Part shown: positions 9,944 through 19,152 of the stretch, piece by piece
Position numbering within the stretch: the stretch's first letter is position 1
How the letters are laid out: every line of letters begins with the position of its first letter
Assembly: GCA_005884765.1 (NCBI GenBank)
Contig: VAZV01000170.1
Span: 1-52,773 of the forward strand
Reading direction: 5' to 3'
DNA length: 52,773 bases
DNA from: Alphaproteobacteria bacterium
GTDB taxonomy: Bacteria; Pseudomonadota; Alphaproteobacteria; Rhizobiales; Xanthobacteraceae
Program-made: the position numbers and the translations under genes
The notes under the pieces: model-generated
What the model saw: only the letters and a program-made list of their open reading frames with translations
Databases searched by the model: none
Told to the model about the DNA's origin: nothing

Positions 9944-11395
9944 TCAGATTTTCGCAGCTAGCGCAACGCGGCTCGGTTGCGGGTCGGGGCAAATGATATC
10001 GATCCGTCCGCCCGGTCCGGCGTGTATCGCGAGCCGAAAACCGTGCAGCTTTACAATCGCAGCCACCAGATTGAGGCCAAGGCCCACGCCCGGCGTGTTT
10101 CTCATCTTGTCAGAACGATAGAAGCGCCGTAGCACGACTTCTCGCTCCTGCTCACTAATCCCGGATCCGGTATCAGTGACGCGCACGATGGTCTCGTTGT
10201 CGCAGCGTATCAGCTCGATCCTCACCTTGCCGCCGTCGGGCGTGAACTTGATGGCGTTGTCGACGATGTTAGCGACGGCCTCGAATAGCAGATCGCGGTC
10301 TCCGAGCACGCTGAGCGGCTCACTGGCGTGGACCCGCAAGTCGATGTTCCTGTTTTCCGCGATCGGTTCGTAGATGTCGCAGACCTCACGCAGCATTTCG
10401 TGCAGATGGACGCTACCAAAGCCCGCGGAACGCCGGCTATTTTCGATCTCGGCGAGACGCAACAGTGCAGTTATGATCGTTAGCGACTGATCGATTCCTG
10501 CGATCGCCTTGTCCACCACCGCCTGGAGCTGCTCCAGGTTGGTGGCGTTGGTCCGGCCGCGCTCGAGGGCAAGCCGCGCGCGTGTAAGCGGCGTGCGCAG
10601 ATCGTGCGCGATGTCGTTGCCGACGCCGGCAAGCGCGTGGATCATCGTTTCCATTTCGTCGAGCATGCCATTGACGATCGCGGCGAGCCTCGAAAAGGGT
10701 TCATCGACATTGCGGTGCGGAAGCCGCTCCCGCAGATTGCCGGCGATGATGCGCTGAACCCGTTGATTGACTTCCTCGACGCGCTTCTGGGCGCGCATGC
10801 TCAGCCATGCGCCGGCCAGCAGGCAAAGGCAAAAGGCCGGCAGCAGACCCAGCGCCAGCGCTTGACCGACGACATGGGAGATTTCGCCGGCCTCATCGAT
10901 ATTTCGTCCGAGGACGAGGACGTCGCCATTTCGCATGCGCCTCGCGATCGCACGGACAGTCTGAAGTTCGCTACCTTTTCGGTCTGTCCTGATGACATCG
11001 GTGCCCTGCGCGGGTGCGTCGATCCGCAGATGCGGTGGCAGGCTTTCCAGATTACCGGTTATCCGGTGACCGTCGGCCGCAAATATCGCCACGACCTGTA
11101 CCCGCCGGGGATCCTGCCTCAACTTCTCATCGATTGCCTCCAGCCGGCGTTCAGGCGACAGGCCGGCAATGCTGTCCAGTTCCACGGTGATTACACGGTC
11201 AGATCGGGCCGTCAGATAGTCATCGATCTTCCAGTAGATGAAGCCAAATAAGACGATGATGAAAACCGCGAGCACGCCGGCCACCGCAAGCGCCCAGTGA
11301 AAGGTGGTCGAACGTATGAATTGCGCCTGACGCATCGGATCTCGCTGCCCGGATGGCTTGGTCGACGTCAACGGCGGCACATCGCAGCCGGCCAT
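9944..11395 (-). CDS. HAMP-type sensor histidine kinase
   Basis: 483 residues from the ATG at 11395; starts at 11335 (MRQAQF) or 11443 are possible. Two membrane segments (about 33-54 and 178-200) bracket a periplasmic sensor domain of about 120 residues. A HAMP linker (about 200-255) follows, then HisKA with His264 in DIAHDLRTPLTR, and HATPase motifs (NIVDNAIKFTPDGG, DTGSGISEQE, GVGLGLNLV). This is EnvZ/BaeS-like architecture. The start lies 7 bases past the stop of the response regulator gene, so both are one operon, regulator first. Signal unknown; the setting among peroxide and efflux genes suggests envelope or oxidative stress. Confidence 0.9.
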   Translation of the reverse strand: MAGCDVPPLTSTKPSGQRDPMRQAQFIRSTTFHWALAVAGVLAVFIIVLFGFIYWKIDDYLTARSDRVITVELDSIAGLSPERRLEAIDEKLRQDPRRVQVVAIFAADGHRITGNLESLPPHLRIDAPAQGTDVIRTDRKGSELQTVRAIARRMRNGDVLVLGRNIDEAGEISHVVGQALALGLLPAFCLCLLAGAWLSMRAQKRVEEVNQRVQRIIAGNLRERLPHRNVDEPFSRLAAIVNGMLDEMETMIHALAGVGNDIAHDLRTPLTRARLALERGRTNATNLEQLQAVVDKAIAGIDQSLTIITALLRLAEIENSRRSAGFGSVHLHEMLREVCDIYEPIAENRNIDLRVHASEPLSVLGDRDLLFEAVANIVDNAIKFTPDGGKVRIELIRCDNETIVRVTDTGSGISEQEREVVLRRFYRSDKMRNTPGVGLGLNLVAAIVKLHGFRLAIHAGPGGRIDIICPDPQPSRVALAAKI

Positions 11396-11402
11396 CAAAA
11401 CC

Positions 11403-12080
11403 CTATGGTCCCGCGCGAAGAATGAAACCGGAGCCGCGGACATTGTGGATCATGGGAGCTTCGCCGGGTCCGTCTACCTTGTGGCGCAGTCGCCCCATGT
11501 GTACGTCAACAAGGTTGGTCGCCGGAATAAACTTGTAATTCCAGACTTCCTCCAGGAGCATGGCTCGCGTCAGCAGCTGATCGCTTCGCTGCATCATGTA
11601 TTCAAGCAGGCGAAATTCTCGCGGCAGAAGATCGATCACGCGATCGCCGCGCTTTGCGGTGCGCTCGATCAAATCGAGTTCCAGCGGCCCTACTCGCAAC
11701 GTCGTCTCGCGCGATTCCGCCGGCCGGCGCAACAAGGCCTCCACCCTGGCCATAAGTTCTACAAGCGCAAACGGCTTGGTGAGGTAGTCGTCGCCACCCA
11801 TCCGTAATCCGCGTACGCGGTCATCGACGGCACCAAGGGCACTCAACACCAGCACTGGAGTGCGCACCTGTTCTTTTCGCAGCGCCTCGATGACGGTAAG
11901 ACCGTCCATTCCCGGCAATAACCGGTCGACGATCATCGCGTCCGGCTTCAAGGATCGCGCCTTGTCGAGACCTTCGATGCCGTTGGCCGACCATTCGACT
12001 TCAAAACCGCGATCGGCCAGCTCGGCTGTGATTTCCTCAGCCGTCTCGCTGTCGTCCTCGATCAGCAGCACTTTTGTCAT
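11403..12080 (-). CDS. OmpR/PhoB-family response regulator
   Basis: 225 residues from MTKVLLIEDD at 12080, the usual length; the open frame extends 34 codons upstream but without domain sequence. Receiver domain with EDD near the start, phospho-acceptor Asp52 (VDRLLPGMDG), and KPF near 100. The C-terminal winged helix (about 130-222) has LLPREFRLLEYMM, LTRAMLLEEVWNY and the VDVHMGRLRHKVD recognition helix. Cognate kinase is the next gene, 7 bases downstream. A 500-bp leader upstream carries one AT-rich element. Confidence 0.95.
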   Translation of the reverse strand: MTKVLLIEDDSETAEEITAELADRGFEVEWSANGIEGLDKARSLKPDAMIVDRLLPGMDGLTVIEALRKEQVRTPVLVLSALGAVDDRVRGLRMGGDDYLTKPFALVELMARVEALLRRPAESRETTLRVGPLELDLIERTAKRGDRVIDLLPREFRLLEYMMQRSDQLLTRAMLLEEVWNYKFIPATNLVDVHMGRLRHKVDGPGEAPMIHNVRGSGFILRAGP

Positions 12081-12581
12081 CAATCGATTCCCGACTGCGG
12101 CGAAAACGTTCGCAGGGCTGGAGGCCGCCGCCCCTGGGATGTTACGCTTGCCCGAGACCAATGCCATGTCAACGACCTGCAACTGCCATGGGTTTCATCC
12201 TCAAAAGGCCGGACGGCGCCGCCAGCCTCACTCGGGCAGGTGGCGTGGCGTGCGCCGTCCGCTCTGCGGCCATATGACCACCGCGTTTGGGGGCAAGTGC
12301 GGTGCGGCCGCCCGTAATAAAATAGCCTCCCTCGAGGGGCCGCACCATTAAATAGCATTTTAGAATTAGCCAAGTAGCTGAAGGCCTAAGCACCGCGTTT
12401 GGAAGGTGCGGCCAGACGCAGGACCCTCATCCCGCATCGACGAAAGCCAAACCCTGGACCGCAAACGAGCAGACTGCGGTAGCAGTGGACAACGCGAAAA
12501 GCGGTCTGTGAATGGGTCCTTGCCGTTCACATTGGACTAGATCGATCGAGTCGGCTTTGGCCGGGTCAAAAGCCTCCCCGA
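12081..12581. other. Long leader upstream of response regulator
   Basis: 501 bp between the regulator start and the stop of a small gene on the same strand. It contains the AT-rich element at 12346-12363 and a nearby related AATAAAATAG at 12317-12326. Frames in this stretch look like shadows; no gene is called. Confidence 0.5.
12346..12363. promoter_or_regulatory. AT-rich element copy 3
   Basis: CATTAAATAGCATTTTAG, about 265 bp upstream of the OmpR-type regulator start. Identical to copy 2 over CATTAAATAG. Confidence 0.5.
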
Positions 12582-12770
12582 TCAGCTGCTGGGTGGATTT
12601 CGTGTGACCGAAAGAGCGTCGCTCGCCGGGAAGGTATCGCGCAGCTCCTCATCGAGTCGTCGGTCCATCCAATGCCAATCCACCCTCTCGGGGTGTTGGT
12701 CTCGTTGCAGCAGCTCTCTTTCGTGCAGCTGTGTTACGGACGCTTGCGATCGGCTCGGGGAGGTTTTCAT
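12582..12770 (-). CDS. Small hypothetical protein, acidic-tail type
   Basis: 62 residues from the ATG at 12770 (MKTSPSRSQ); upstream frame is discarded as non-protein-like. The C-terminal part RRLDEELRDTFPASDALSV matches a short motif (LDEALRETFPASDP-like) found in many small proteobacterial stress-associated proteins of unknown function. No signal peptide or membrane segment. It lies between Dps and the two-component pair, all on the minus strand. Confidence 0.6.
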   Translation of the reverse strand: MKTSPSRSQASVTQLHERELLQRDQHPERVDWHWMDRRLDEELRDTFPASDALSVTRNPPSS

Positions 12771-12914
12771 GGGTAAAGCAATCCGTGCTGGTCCAGGTTG
12801 GTAGTTTCGACGAGAGGCTTGCGCGTTCCGGTTGTCGCCAGAGATCTCATCGAACGACCCGTTCGAGGTGCGATAGATAGACTCTGTCGAACAGTTGTGT
12901 CTCAAGCCTTGGCT

Positions 12915-13409
12915 TCAGCCATCCCGGCTGCACTCGAAGAGAAACCAGGTGCGCTTCTCGGATTCGTCGATCCAGTTCTCTAGCAGACTTGCTGTCGCAA
13001 CATCCCCCGCCTTGTCACATAGCGAATGCACCGCCCGCATGTTCTGCGTCAGCGTCGCATTGCCGTCCCGGAGTTCAGTTATCATGTCGAGCGGTTTCAC
13101 GTATTCAGCTTCGTTGTCCGCGATGCGCTGAAAACGCGAGATCTGCCCGATGGAGCGAAGCGTTGTGCCGCCGATCTTTCGCGCTCGCTCGGCGATGGTA
13201 TCCGTCATCGCGAAAATCTGTTCGCCTTGCTCATCGAGCATCAAATGATAGTCGCGGAAATGCGAGCCAGACATATGCCAGTGGAAATTCTTGGTTTTTA
13301 GATACAGCGCGAACACGTCCGAGAGAAGCAGTGTCAACGCTTCCGAGATATCGTTAACCGCTTGTTCCGAAAGTGTTGTGGGTGTCGCGAGCGATGCTAC
13401 GTGCAACAT
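12915..13409 (-). CDS. dps: Dps-family DNA-binding ferritin
   Basis: 164 residues, standard Dps size. The four ferroxidase ligands have exact family spacing: His43, His55, Asp70, Glu74 (NFHWHMSG, YHLMLDEQ, MTDTIAERARKIG). Dps proteins form 12-subunit shells that oxidise iron with hydrogen peroxide, store it, and shield DNA. The N-terminus is short and lacks the Lys-rich tail of E. coli Dps, so DNA binding may be weak. Ribosome site GAGG about 10 bases before the ATG. The AT-rich element at 13523-13541, the best palindrome of the set, lies 114 bp upstream. Confidence 0.93.
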   Translation of the reverse strand: MLHVASLATPTTLSEQAVNDISEALTLLLSDVFALYLKTKNFHWHMSGSHFRDYHLMLDEQGEQIFAMTDTIAERARKIGGTTLRSIGQISRFQRIADNEAEYVKPLDMITELRDGNATLTQNMRAVHSLCDKAGDVATASLLENWIDESEKRTWFLFECSRDG

Positions 13410-13522
13410 ACGGATTGACCTCGGTTGATCTTTCTCGGGTGCCTTTGAACTCCAGGCACAAGTGAAGAGTTTCCAGACTTGCTATGTACCCAAGCTACAA
13501 ATCCTTATTGGTCCTGGGTTTT

Positions 13523-13541
13523 CAATTAAATAGTAATTTAG
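13523..13541. promoter_or_regulatory. AT-rich element copy 4 (before dps)
   Basis: CAATTAAATAGTAATTTAG, 114 bp upstream of the dps start. Inverted halves AAAT / ATTT around AGTA. Taken here as the type sequence of the set. Confidence 0.55.
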
Positions 13542-13577
13542 CCCAGCAAGTTCGTGGCACGAGAATGACGTTCCGCG

Positions 13578-14591
13578 TCAGCAGCCCGCCGGCGATATGC
13601 CCGGCGTTGCCATAGCGCCCGTGGCATTGGCCGGTGTCATCGTGGCGGGCGCTGCAACGTTCATCGTTGTGCCCTCGGCGCATGCCGACGTGTTCGGCGT
13701 CGGCACTACATTCATCGTCGGGTCAATGCTGGTGCCCCCAGGCGGCGTGATATCTGGCGGGATCGTTCCGGGTGGCGGGATTGCTGGAATATCCGGTGTC
13801 GACAGCGGCAACGCCGCGCCATTGCTCGGCGGGCCTCCCGGCGTAGAGCTGCATACTGTCGTCGACGGGCTGCCAAGCGGGGCCGTTGGTGACACGTTTC
13901 CGGTCGTGGTAATGGCGATTGGCGTAGGAATGGTTCCCAACGGTGATGCTGTTGTCATCGCGGCCGGAAACGTCGTCGCAGCTGATGATGTCATCGTAAC
14001 TGTGATTCCCGGCATGGATGTCGAGACGGTGCTCTGTACCGTCGAATGCACTGGCACAGGCATTGGAGTAATGGAAGGCGACGGCAAAGCTGGTACTGCG
14101 GGCGGCGGCGGCACCGGTACGTTCGAGCCGGCAAAATCGGTCATGAATGATGTAGCTGGTTGTGCCGACAGCGTCAGGTACGGAGCTGTCGCATTTCCAC
14201 TTGTCGACGTAGAATATCTCGGCGACACCGCCGAGGTCGTCGGTGCGGCGGAAACCGGTGGCATCGTTCCGCTGGTGCCGACCATTGCGGACATGGATGC
14301 AACTGGCACCGCTGGAGTTGCAGGCGCGATTTGCCCCGTCGGCGTCGAACAGGTTACGACGGTCCCTGGCGTTGTGGGATCGGAAGCCAGCGGCACCGGC
14401 GCCAATGTCGTGTCGGCAGTGCCAGGCTGGGTTGTCGCCGAGAACGGGCTCGGGCCATTGAGCGGGGAAGTCACAATCGTCCCTGGCGTCGATGAAATCC
14501 CCATGGCTGTGGTGCCCATGGTGGAGACCTGCGCCAGGCTGGCGTTGCAGGCCAGCAGTACAACGGCTGCCGTGAATAGTAAGCGTCGCAT
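13578..14591 (-). CDS. Exported Thr/Pro/Ala/Ser-rich low-complexity protein
   Basis: 337 residues. ATG at 14591 with GAGGAAG 8 bases upstream and a signal peptide (MRRLLFTAAVVLLACNASLAQ). The rest is almost entirely Thr, Pro, Ala, Ser, Gly and Val with short loose repeats such as TPGTIVTS, TPGTVVTC, STPGGPPSNG and PPGTIPPDITPPG. No catalytic motif; only a few Cys. The opposite strand is also open across the whole gene because of base bias, but signal peptide, ribosome site and position support this strand. It begins 25 bp after the membrane fusion protein gene, as third or fourth gene of the RND operon, where an outer-membrane channel gene is often found. Confidence 0.7.
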   Translation of the reverse strand: MRRLLFTAAVVLLACNASLAQVSTMGTTAMGISSTPGTIVTSPLNGPSPFSATTQPGTADTTLAPVPLASDPTTPGTVVTCSTPTGQIAPATPAVPVASMSAMVGTSGTMPPVSAAPTTSAVSPRYSTSTSGNATAPYLTLSAQPATSFMTDFAGSNVPVPPPPAVPALPSPSITPMPVPVHSTVQSTVSTSMPGITVTMTSSAATTFPAAMTTASPLGTIPTPIAITTTGNVSPTAPLGSPSTTVCSSTPGGPPSNGAALPLSTPDIPAIPPPGTIPPDITPPGGTSIDPTMNVVPTPNTSACAEGTTMNVAAPATMTPANATGAMATPGISPAGC

Positions 14592-14615
14592 CGCGATTAC
14601 TTCCTCGACGCTGAT

Positions 14616-15887
14616 CTAGCTTGTCTGCGGTTTGCGCGCCGCGACCTTGCTGCCTTCCGCGAGGTTGATCATTGGATTCAGGATGACCTGATCGCCCGGC
14701 TTGACGCCGTCGTGCACTTCGACCTCCGTGCCGAAGTCACGCGCGATCGTGATCTTCTGCAGATGAGCCGCGCCATTCTTGACGACCGCGACATGCAGGC
14801 CATTCTGGTCGAATACAACCGCGTCGGCCGGTATGATCATCGATGGCGTCTTGCGCGGGATAAAGAGCTCGACCGTGCAATAGATCCCGGGACTGAGCGC
14901 GCCGTCCGGATTGGGAACGTCGATCTCGGTCAGCAGCGTTCGGCTGCCGGGCTGTAACGCGCTCGCTATGCGCGTCACCTTGCCCGGAAAGCTCCGATCT
15001 GGAATCTCGGGAACACGGACCACCGCTTCGACGCCAGGTCCAAGTCCGAAAGCCTCGTCTTGGGGGACGAACACCTGGGTGCGGATCACATTGGGATGCA
15101 TCAGCGTGAACATGAAGGTCGATCCGGACGTGACCAAGCTGCCGTTGTCGATGTTGCGCTGCGTGATCACGCCGTCGAACGGCGCCACCACGCGCTGGTA
15201 GGCCTTCTCCTGTTCGAGGACTCGAATCTGGGCTTCCTGCGCGGCAATATTGGACTGAGCCACTGCGACCGCTGCTTGCTGCGCCTGCAGGGTCAACCGA
15301 TCGTTGTCGCCCTGCTGGAGCGTGAGCCATCCCTGCTTGACCAGCTTGCTATCACGCCCATTGGTGACTTCGGCGAGCTCACGGCTTGCTTGTGTTTGCT
15401 GCAATGTCGCCTGGTTCTGGGCCAGCGTCGCCTTGGCTTGCGTAATCTGGTGGTCGAGTTCGGGGGCGGTGATATCCGCCAACAGCGCTCCCGCCTTGAC
15501 CCGATCGCCGATATCGACGTAGCGCTTCTCGATGTAGCCGTTGGTGCGCGCGAAGATGTTCGCTGCCTCAAAGGCCGTCGTGGTGGCCGGCAAAGTGACG
15601 CTTATCTTGCTGTCGCTGGCACGGACGGTGGCCACGCGAACGTCGGGAACAAGCGCCCGGCTCTGCTGGGAGGTGGCAGCGACCTCAAGCTCGGTCTGGT
15701 AGTGGCGCCAGCCGCCTAGCGCAAGGCCACCTGCGAGCAACAGCAGCGTGCTCGCGCCGAACAGCACACCTCCGCGGCGACTTCGCCGCTTGGGCACTGC
15801 GCTCGGTAGCGTAACAACGCGATCGGCTTTAGGATCATGCCGATCCTGGACCTCTTCATTTTTTGGTTGCACACGAATCTCGGTCAT
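14616..15887 (-). CDS. RND efflux periplasmic adaptor (membrane fusion protein)
   Basis: 423 residues. A cytoplasmic N-terminal segment (1-37) is followed by one membrane anchor (about 38-58), then the HlyD/AcrA-type lipoyl half-motif (GYIEKRYVDIGDRVKAGALLADI), a long alpha-helical hairpin (about 155-240, Gln/Ala-rich), second lipoyl half (YQRVVAPFDGVITQRNIDNG), and beta-barrel and membrane-proximal domains. It bridges the inner-membrane pump to an outer-membrane channel. Its ATG overlaps the stop of the pump gene by 4 bases (ATGA). Confidence 0.95.
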   Translation of the reverse strand: MTEIRVQPKNEEVQDRHDPKADRVVTLPSAVPKRRSRRGGVLFGASTLLLLAGGLALGGWRHYQTELEVAATSQQSRALVPDVRVATVRASDSKISVTLPATTTAFEAANIFARTNGYIEKRYVDIGDRVKAGALLADITAPELDHQITQAKATLAQNQATLQQTQASRELAEVTNGRDSKLVKQGWLTLQQGDNDRLTLQAQQAAVAVAQSNIAAQEAQIRVLEQEKAYQRVVAPFDGVITQRNIDNGSLVTSGSTFMFTLMHPNVIRTQVFVPQDEAFGLGPGVEAVVRVPEIPDRSFPGKVTRIASALQPGSRTLLTEIDVPNPDGALSPGIYCTVELFIPRKTPSMIIPADAVVFDQNGLHVAVVKNGAAHLQKITIARDFGTEVEVHDGVKPGDQVILNPMINLAEGSKVAARKPQTS

Positions 15888-18800
15888 CCCTCAATTTCCT
15901 CGAATACGCCATGGTGAGGCTTTCCGTCGTTGCCCTTGCGCAGCATAGCGAACAGGTAGGGCACGATCAGCAACGTTGTCGGTGTCGCGAACAAGAGGCC
16001 GCCAATGACCGCGCGCGCAAGCGCCGCGTTCTGCTCCTCGCCGGCGCCGCCGATCGCCATCGGGATCATGCCGACGATCATTGCGGCAGCGGTCATCAGC
16101 ACGGGACGGATTCGGGTGCGGCCGGCGCTCAGCGCAGCCTCGAAGGCGGAGTGACCTTTCAACTGTTGCTCGCGCGCGAAGGTCACGAGCAGAATGGAGT
16201 TCGCGGAAGCGACGCCGACTGCCATGATCGCCCCCATCAGCGAAGGCACGTTCAGCGTGGTGCCGGTGATGAACAGCATCGTGACAATGCCGCAAAGTGT
16301 CGCCGGCAGCGCCAGGATCACCACGAATGGGTCGCCAAAAGTCTGGTAGTTCACCACCATCAAGAGATAGACAAAGACCGCGGCGAATAAGAGCCCAATG
16401 CCCAGATTCCGGAATGAGTCATTCATGCTCTGGATTTGGCCGATCACCTGAATTGCATTGCCCGGCTTCAGATCCTTCTGCACCTCTGTCGTGATCTTGC
16501 TGATATCGGCTGCTACGCTACCGAGGTCGCGGCCCTGCACGCTGGCATAGACCTCGAAAACCGGCTGGATGTTGGTCTGGTTGGAATTGGTCGCGACCCT
16601 CTCCCGCTTGAAGGTCGCGACATTGCTGAGCATGCCTGGAACCGTTTGGCCGCTCACGGCGACCGAGGTGGAAACCGGCGTGTTTGCGAGCGCATTCAGC
16701 GAGTTGACTTTGTATTCCGGCGTCTGCACAGCCAGATAATACGGAATCCCGGAGGTCGGATCGGTCCAGAAGTTGGGCGAAACCTGCTCCGACGAACTCA
16801 GGCTGACATTGATGTTGGTGGCCACAGTGCTTGCATTGAGGCCAAGCTGCGCGGCACGGGTCCGATCGATCTGGGCGTAGAAGGCCGGCGCGTCGACTTC
16901 CTGCTGCAGATGCGCGTCGACGATGCCGGGTATGGCGGCAAGCCGTTGCTGGAGCTCTCTTGCAACCGAAAGGTTGTTCTTGTCATAGCCTACCGTCCGG
17001 ACGTCGATCTGCGCCGGCAGCCCGAAATTGAGGATCTGCGTCACCATATCGGCGGCCTGGAAATAGAACACGTCCTCCGAGAACGCAGCCGGCAGCACCT
17101 TGCGCAATTTCTTGACGTACTCGGCGGTCGGCTTGTGGCCATCCTTGAGCGCCACCTGGATGACGCCATCGTTGATTCCGATCGTCGAGCCGTCGGCGAA
17201 TGCCAGATTGTAGGCTCGCGCCGGCAACCCGATATTGTCTACGATCAACGAGCGCTCCTTTTCCGGAATGACTTCGCGAATCTTGTCCTCGACCGCCTGG
17301 AAAATCGCCTCGGTGCTTTCGATGCGGGTTCCGGCGGGAGCACGAACGTGAAGCTGGATCTGGCCGCCGTCGATGAGCGGGAAAAAGTCCCGGCCGACGG
17401 ACAAGAACATCACCGCGCCGAGACCAATGATGAAGATTGCGACGATCGGAACGATGGCCCGCCGGCGAAGCAGCATTGCCAGCAATTTCGCGTATCCATC
17501 ACGCAGGCGCTCAAAGTTGCGCTCGAAGGCTGCGGTTAGTCGCGAGGAGACGCTTCTAGGAGCTCCGTCCGTCGTGTGACGATGTTCGCCCTTGAGGAGC
17601 AGGCCGATCGTGATCGGAGTGAGGGTCCGCGACAATCCATAGGAAGCCAGCATCGCAAATACAACGGCCAGTCCAAGCGGCGTGAAGAGATACTTGGCGG
17701 GACCCACGAGGAACACCACCGAGGTGAACACGCAGCTGATGGCAAGCGTCGAAACCAGCGTCGGCACTGCAATTTCGGCGGCGCCGTGCAGGGTCGCCTC
17801 GGAAAGCGACATGCCTTCTTCGGTCCACAGACGGTGAGTGTTCTCGATGGTCACGGTCGAATCGTCGACCAATATTCCGACCGCCAGCGCAAGGCCGCCG
17901 AGCGTCATGGTGTTCAGAGTTTCGCCAAGAAAATACAGCCCCACGAGCGACGACAGGATCGCCAGCGGAATTGAAATCATCACCACCAGTGTCGATCGCC
18001 AGGAGCCTAGAAAGACCAGGATCATCAGTGCGGTCAGACCTGCCGCGATGGCACCCTCGCGCAAAACCCCGCTGATCGAATTTGTGACGAAGATCGACTG
18101 ATCGAATAGTTCGGTGATCTTGAGTCCTTCCGGTGCGGAGGCGCGGATGGCCTGCAGGGCGTATTTCACGCCGTTGACGACCGCCAGTGTCGAGGCATTG
18201 CCGTTCTTGATCACGCTGAGCAAGACCGAGCGGCGGCCGTCCTCGCGCACGATGTTCTGTTGCACCATCGACCCGTCGCGAACCTGTGCCACATCCTTCA
18301 GCAGGACGGTGGCGCCATTTGCGAACTTGACGGGCATCAGGTTGAGATCGTTGATCGACGCCGGAGTGGCGTTGGTTCGCACCGTGTATTGAGTCTCGCC
18401 AATCTTCGCCGTCCCTGACGGAAGCGTCAGGTTCTGCGTATTGACGGCATTCACGATGTCGAGCGGCGTCAGCCCCCGGGACAGCAGCTTGTCCGGATCG
18501 ATATCGACCATGATCTGACGATATTTGCCACCCGCCGGCGTCGGTAGCGTGACGCCCGGGACAGGCGCCAATTGCTGACGAACGCGATAGATGCCGAAAT
18601 CGTAGAGCTGCTGCTCGTTCAGGCTGTCCGAATTGAGACTGAGCTGCAGGACCGGAACGCTCGATGCATTGAACTGCACGACGATCGGCGGCTGGATGCC
18701 GGGTGGCATCAGCGCGCGGATGGAGTTCGTCGCCGACACAATCTGCGCGATCGCGAGGTCGAGATTGACGTTCGGCTGGAAGTAGATCTTCTGGATCGAC

Positions 18801-19066
18801 AGACCATTGAGGGTCTGCGCCTCCATGTTCTTGATGCCGTTGACGTTGGCACTGATGGAATATTGACTATAGGTGGTGACGCGTTGTTCCATTTCCGGCG
18901 TTGTGAGACCGGTGTATTGCCAAATCACCGTCACCACGGGAATGCGGATCTCCGGAAAAATATCGGTCGGCATCGATCGGATCGCGGCAATGCCAAGAAA
19001 CAGGATCAGCGCCGCCAGCACATAGAATGTATGCGGAAATCGGAGCGCGAAACGAACAATTCCCAT
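15884..19066 (-). CDS. RND-family efflux transporter
   Basis: 1060 residues, full length for AcrB/MdtB-type pumps. First membrane helix at about 12-30, a large periplasmic porter domain, then helices 2-6 (about 335-485), a second porter loop and a final helix set (about 880-1045). The proton-relay acidic pair is Asp401-Asp402 in AVGILVDDSTVTIENTHR. Uses proton motive force to expel drugs or other toxic compounds. Ribosome site AGAGGATA precedes the ATG. The gene is downstream of the DUF305 gene (86-bp gap) and upstream of its adaptor. Substrate cannot be told; the DUF305 partner hints at metals. Confidence 0.95.
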   Translation of the reverse strand: MGIVRFALRFPHTFYVLAALILFLGIAAIRSMPTDIFPEIRIPVVTVIWQYTGLTTPEMEQRVTTYSQYSISANVNGIKNMEAQTLNGLSIQKIYFQPNVNLDLAIAQIVSATNSIRALMPPGIQPPIVVQFNASSVPVLQLSLNSDSLNEQQLYDFGIYRVRQQLAPVPGVTLPTPAGGKYRQIMVDIDPDKLLSRGLTPLDIVNAVNTQNLTLPSGTAKIGETQYTVRTNATPASINDLNLMPVKFANGATVLLKDVAQVRDGSMVQQNIVREDGRRSVLLSVIKNGNASTLAVVNGVKYALQAIRASAPEGLKITELFDQSIFVTNSISGVLREGAIAAGLTALMILVFLGSWRSTLVVMISIPLAILSSLVGLYFLGETLNTMTLGGLALAVGILVDDSTVTIENTHRLWTEEGMSLSEATLHGAAEIAVPTLVSTLAISCVFTSVVFLVGPAKYLFTPLGLAVVFAMLASYGLSRTLTPITIGLLLKGEHRHTTDGAPRSVSSRLTAAFERNFERLRDGYAKLLAMLLRRRAIVPIVAIFIIGLGAVMFLSVGRDFFPLIDGGQIQLHVRAPAGTRIESTEAIFQAVEDKIREVIPEKERSLIVDNIGLPARAYNLAFADGSTIGINDGVIQVALKDGHKPTAEYVKKLRKVLPAAFSEDVFYFQAADMVTQILNFGLPAQIDVRTVGYDKNNLSVARELQQRLAAIPGIVDAHLQQEVDAPAFYAQIDRTRAAQLGLNASTVATNINVSLSSSEQVSPNFWTDPTSGIPYYLAVQTPEYKVNSLNALANTPVSTSVAVSGQTVPGMLSNVATFKRERVATNSNQTNIQPVFEVYASVQGRDLGSVAADISKITTEVQKDLKPGNAIQVIGQIQSMNDSFRNLGIGLLFAAVFVYLLMVVNYQTFGDPFVVILALPATLCGIVTMLFITGTTLNVPSLMGAIMAVGVASANSILLVTFAREQQLKGHSAFEAALSAGRTRIRPVLMTAAAMIVGMIPMAIGGAGEEQNAALARAVIGGLLFATPTTLLIVPYLFAMLRKGNDGKPHHGVFEEIEG

Positions 19067-19152
19067 GATCTATCCTCTACTCGCGCACCGTTTCGCCAAA
19101 TCGCGAAGCACGCCGCTCCCGGGGAGGCTTCACGTTCCGCGCCAGTTCATGT

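Noticed and set aside
14160..14495. Possible CRISPR or tandem repeat because of repeated short words in the Thr/Pro-rich gene
   Set aside because: The repetition is amino-acid bias with irregular period; no constant repeat and spacer pattern.
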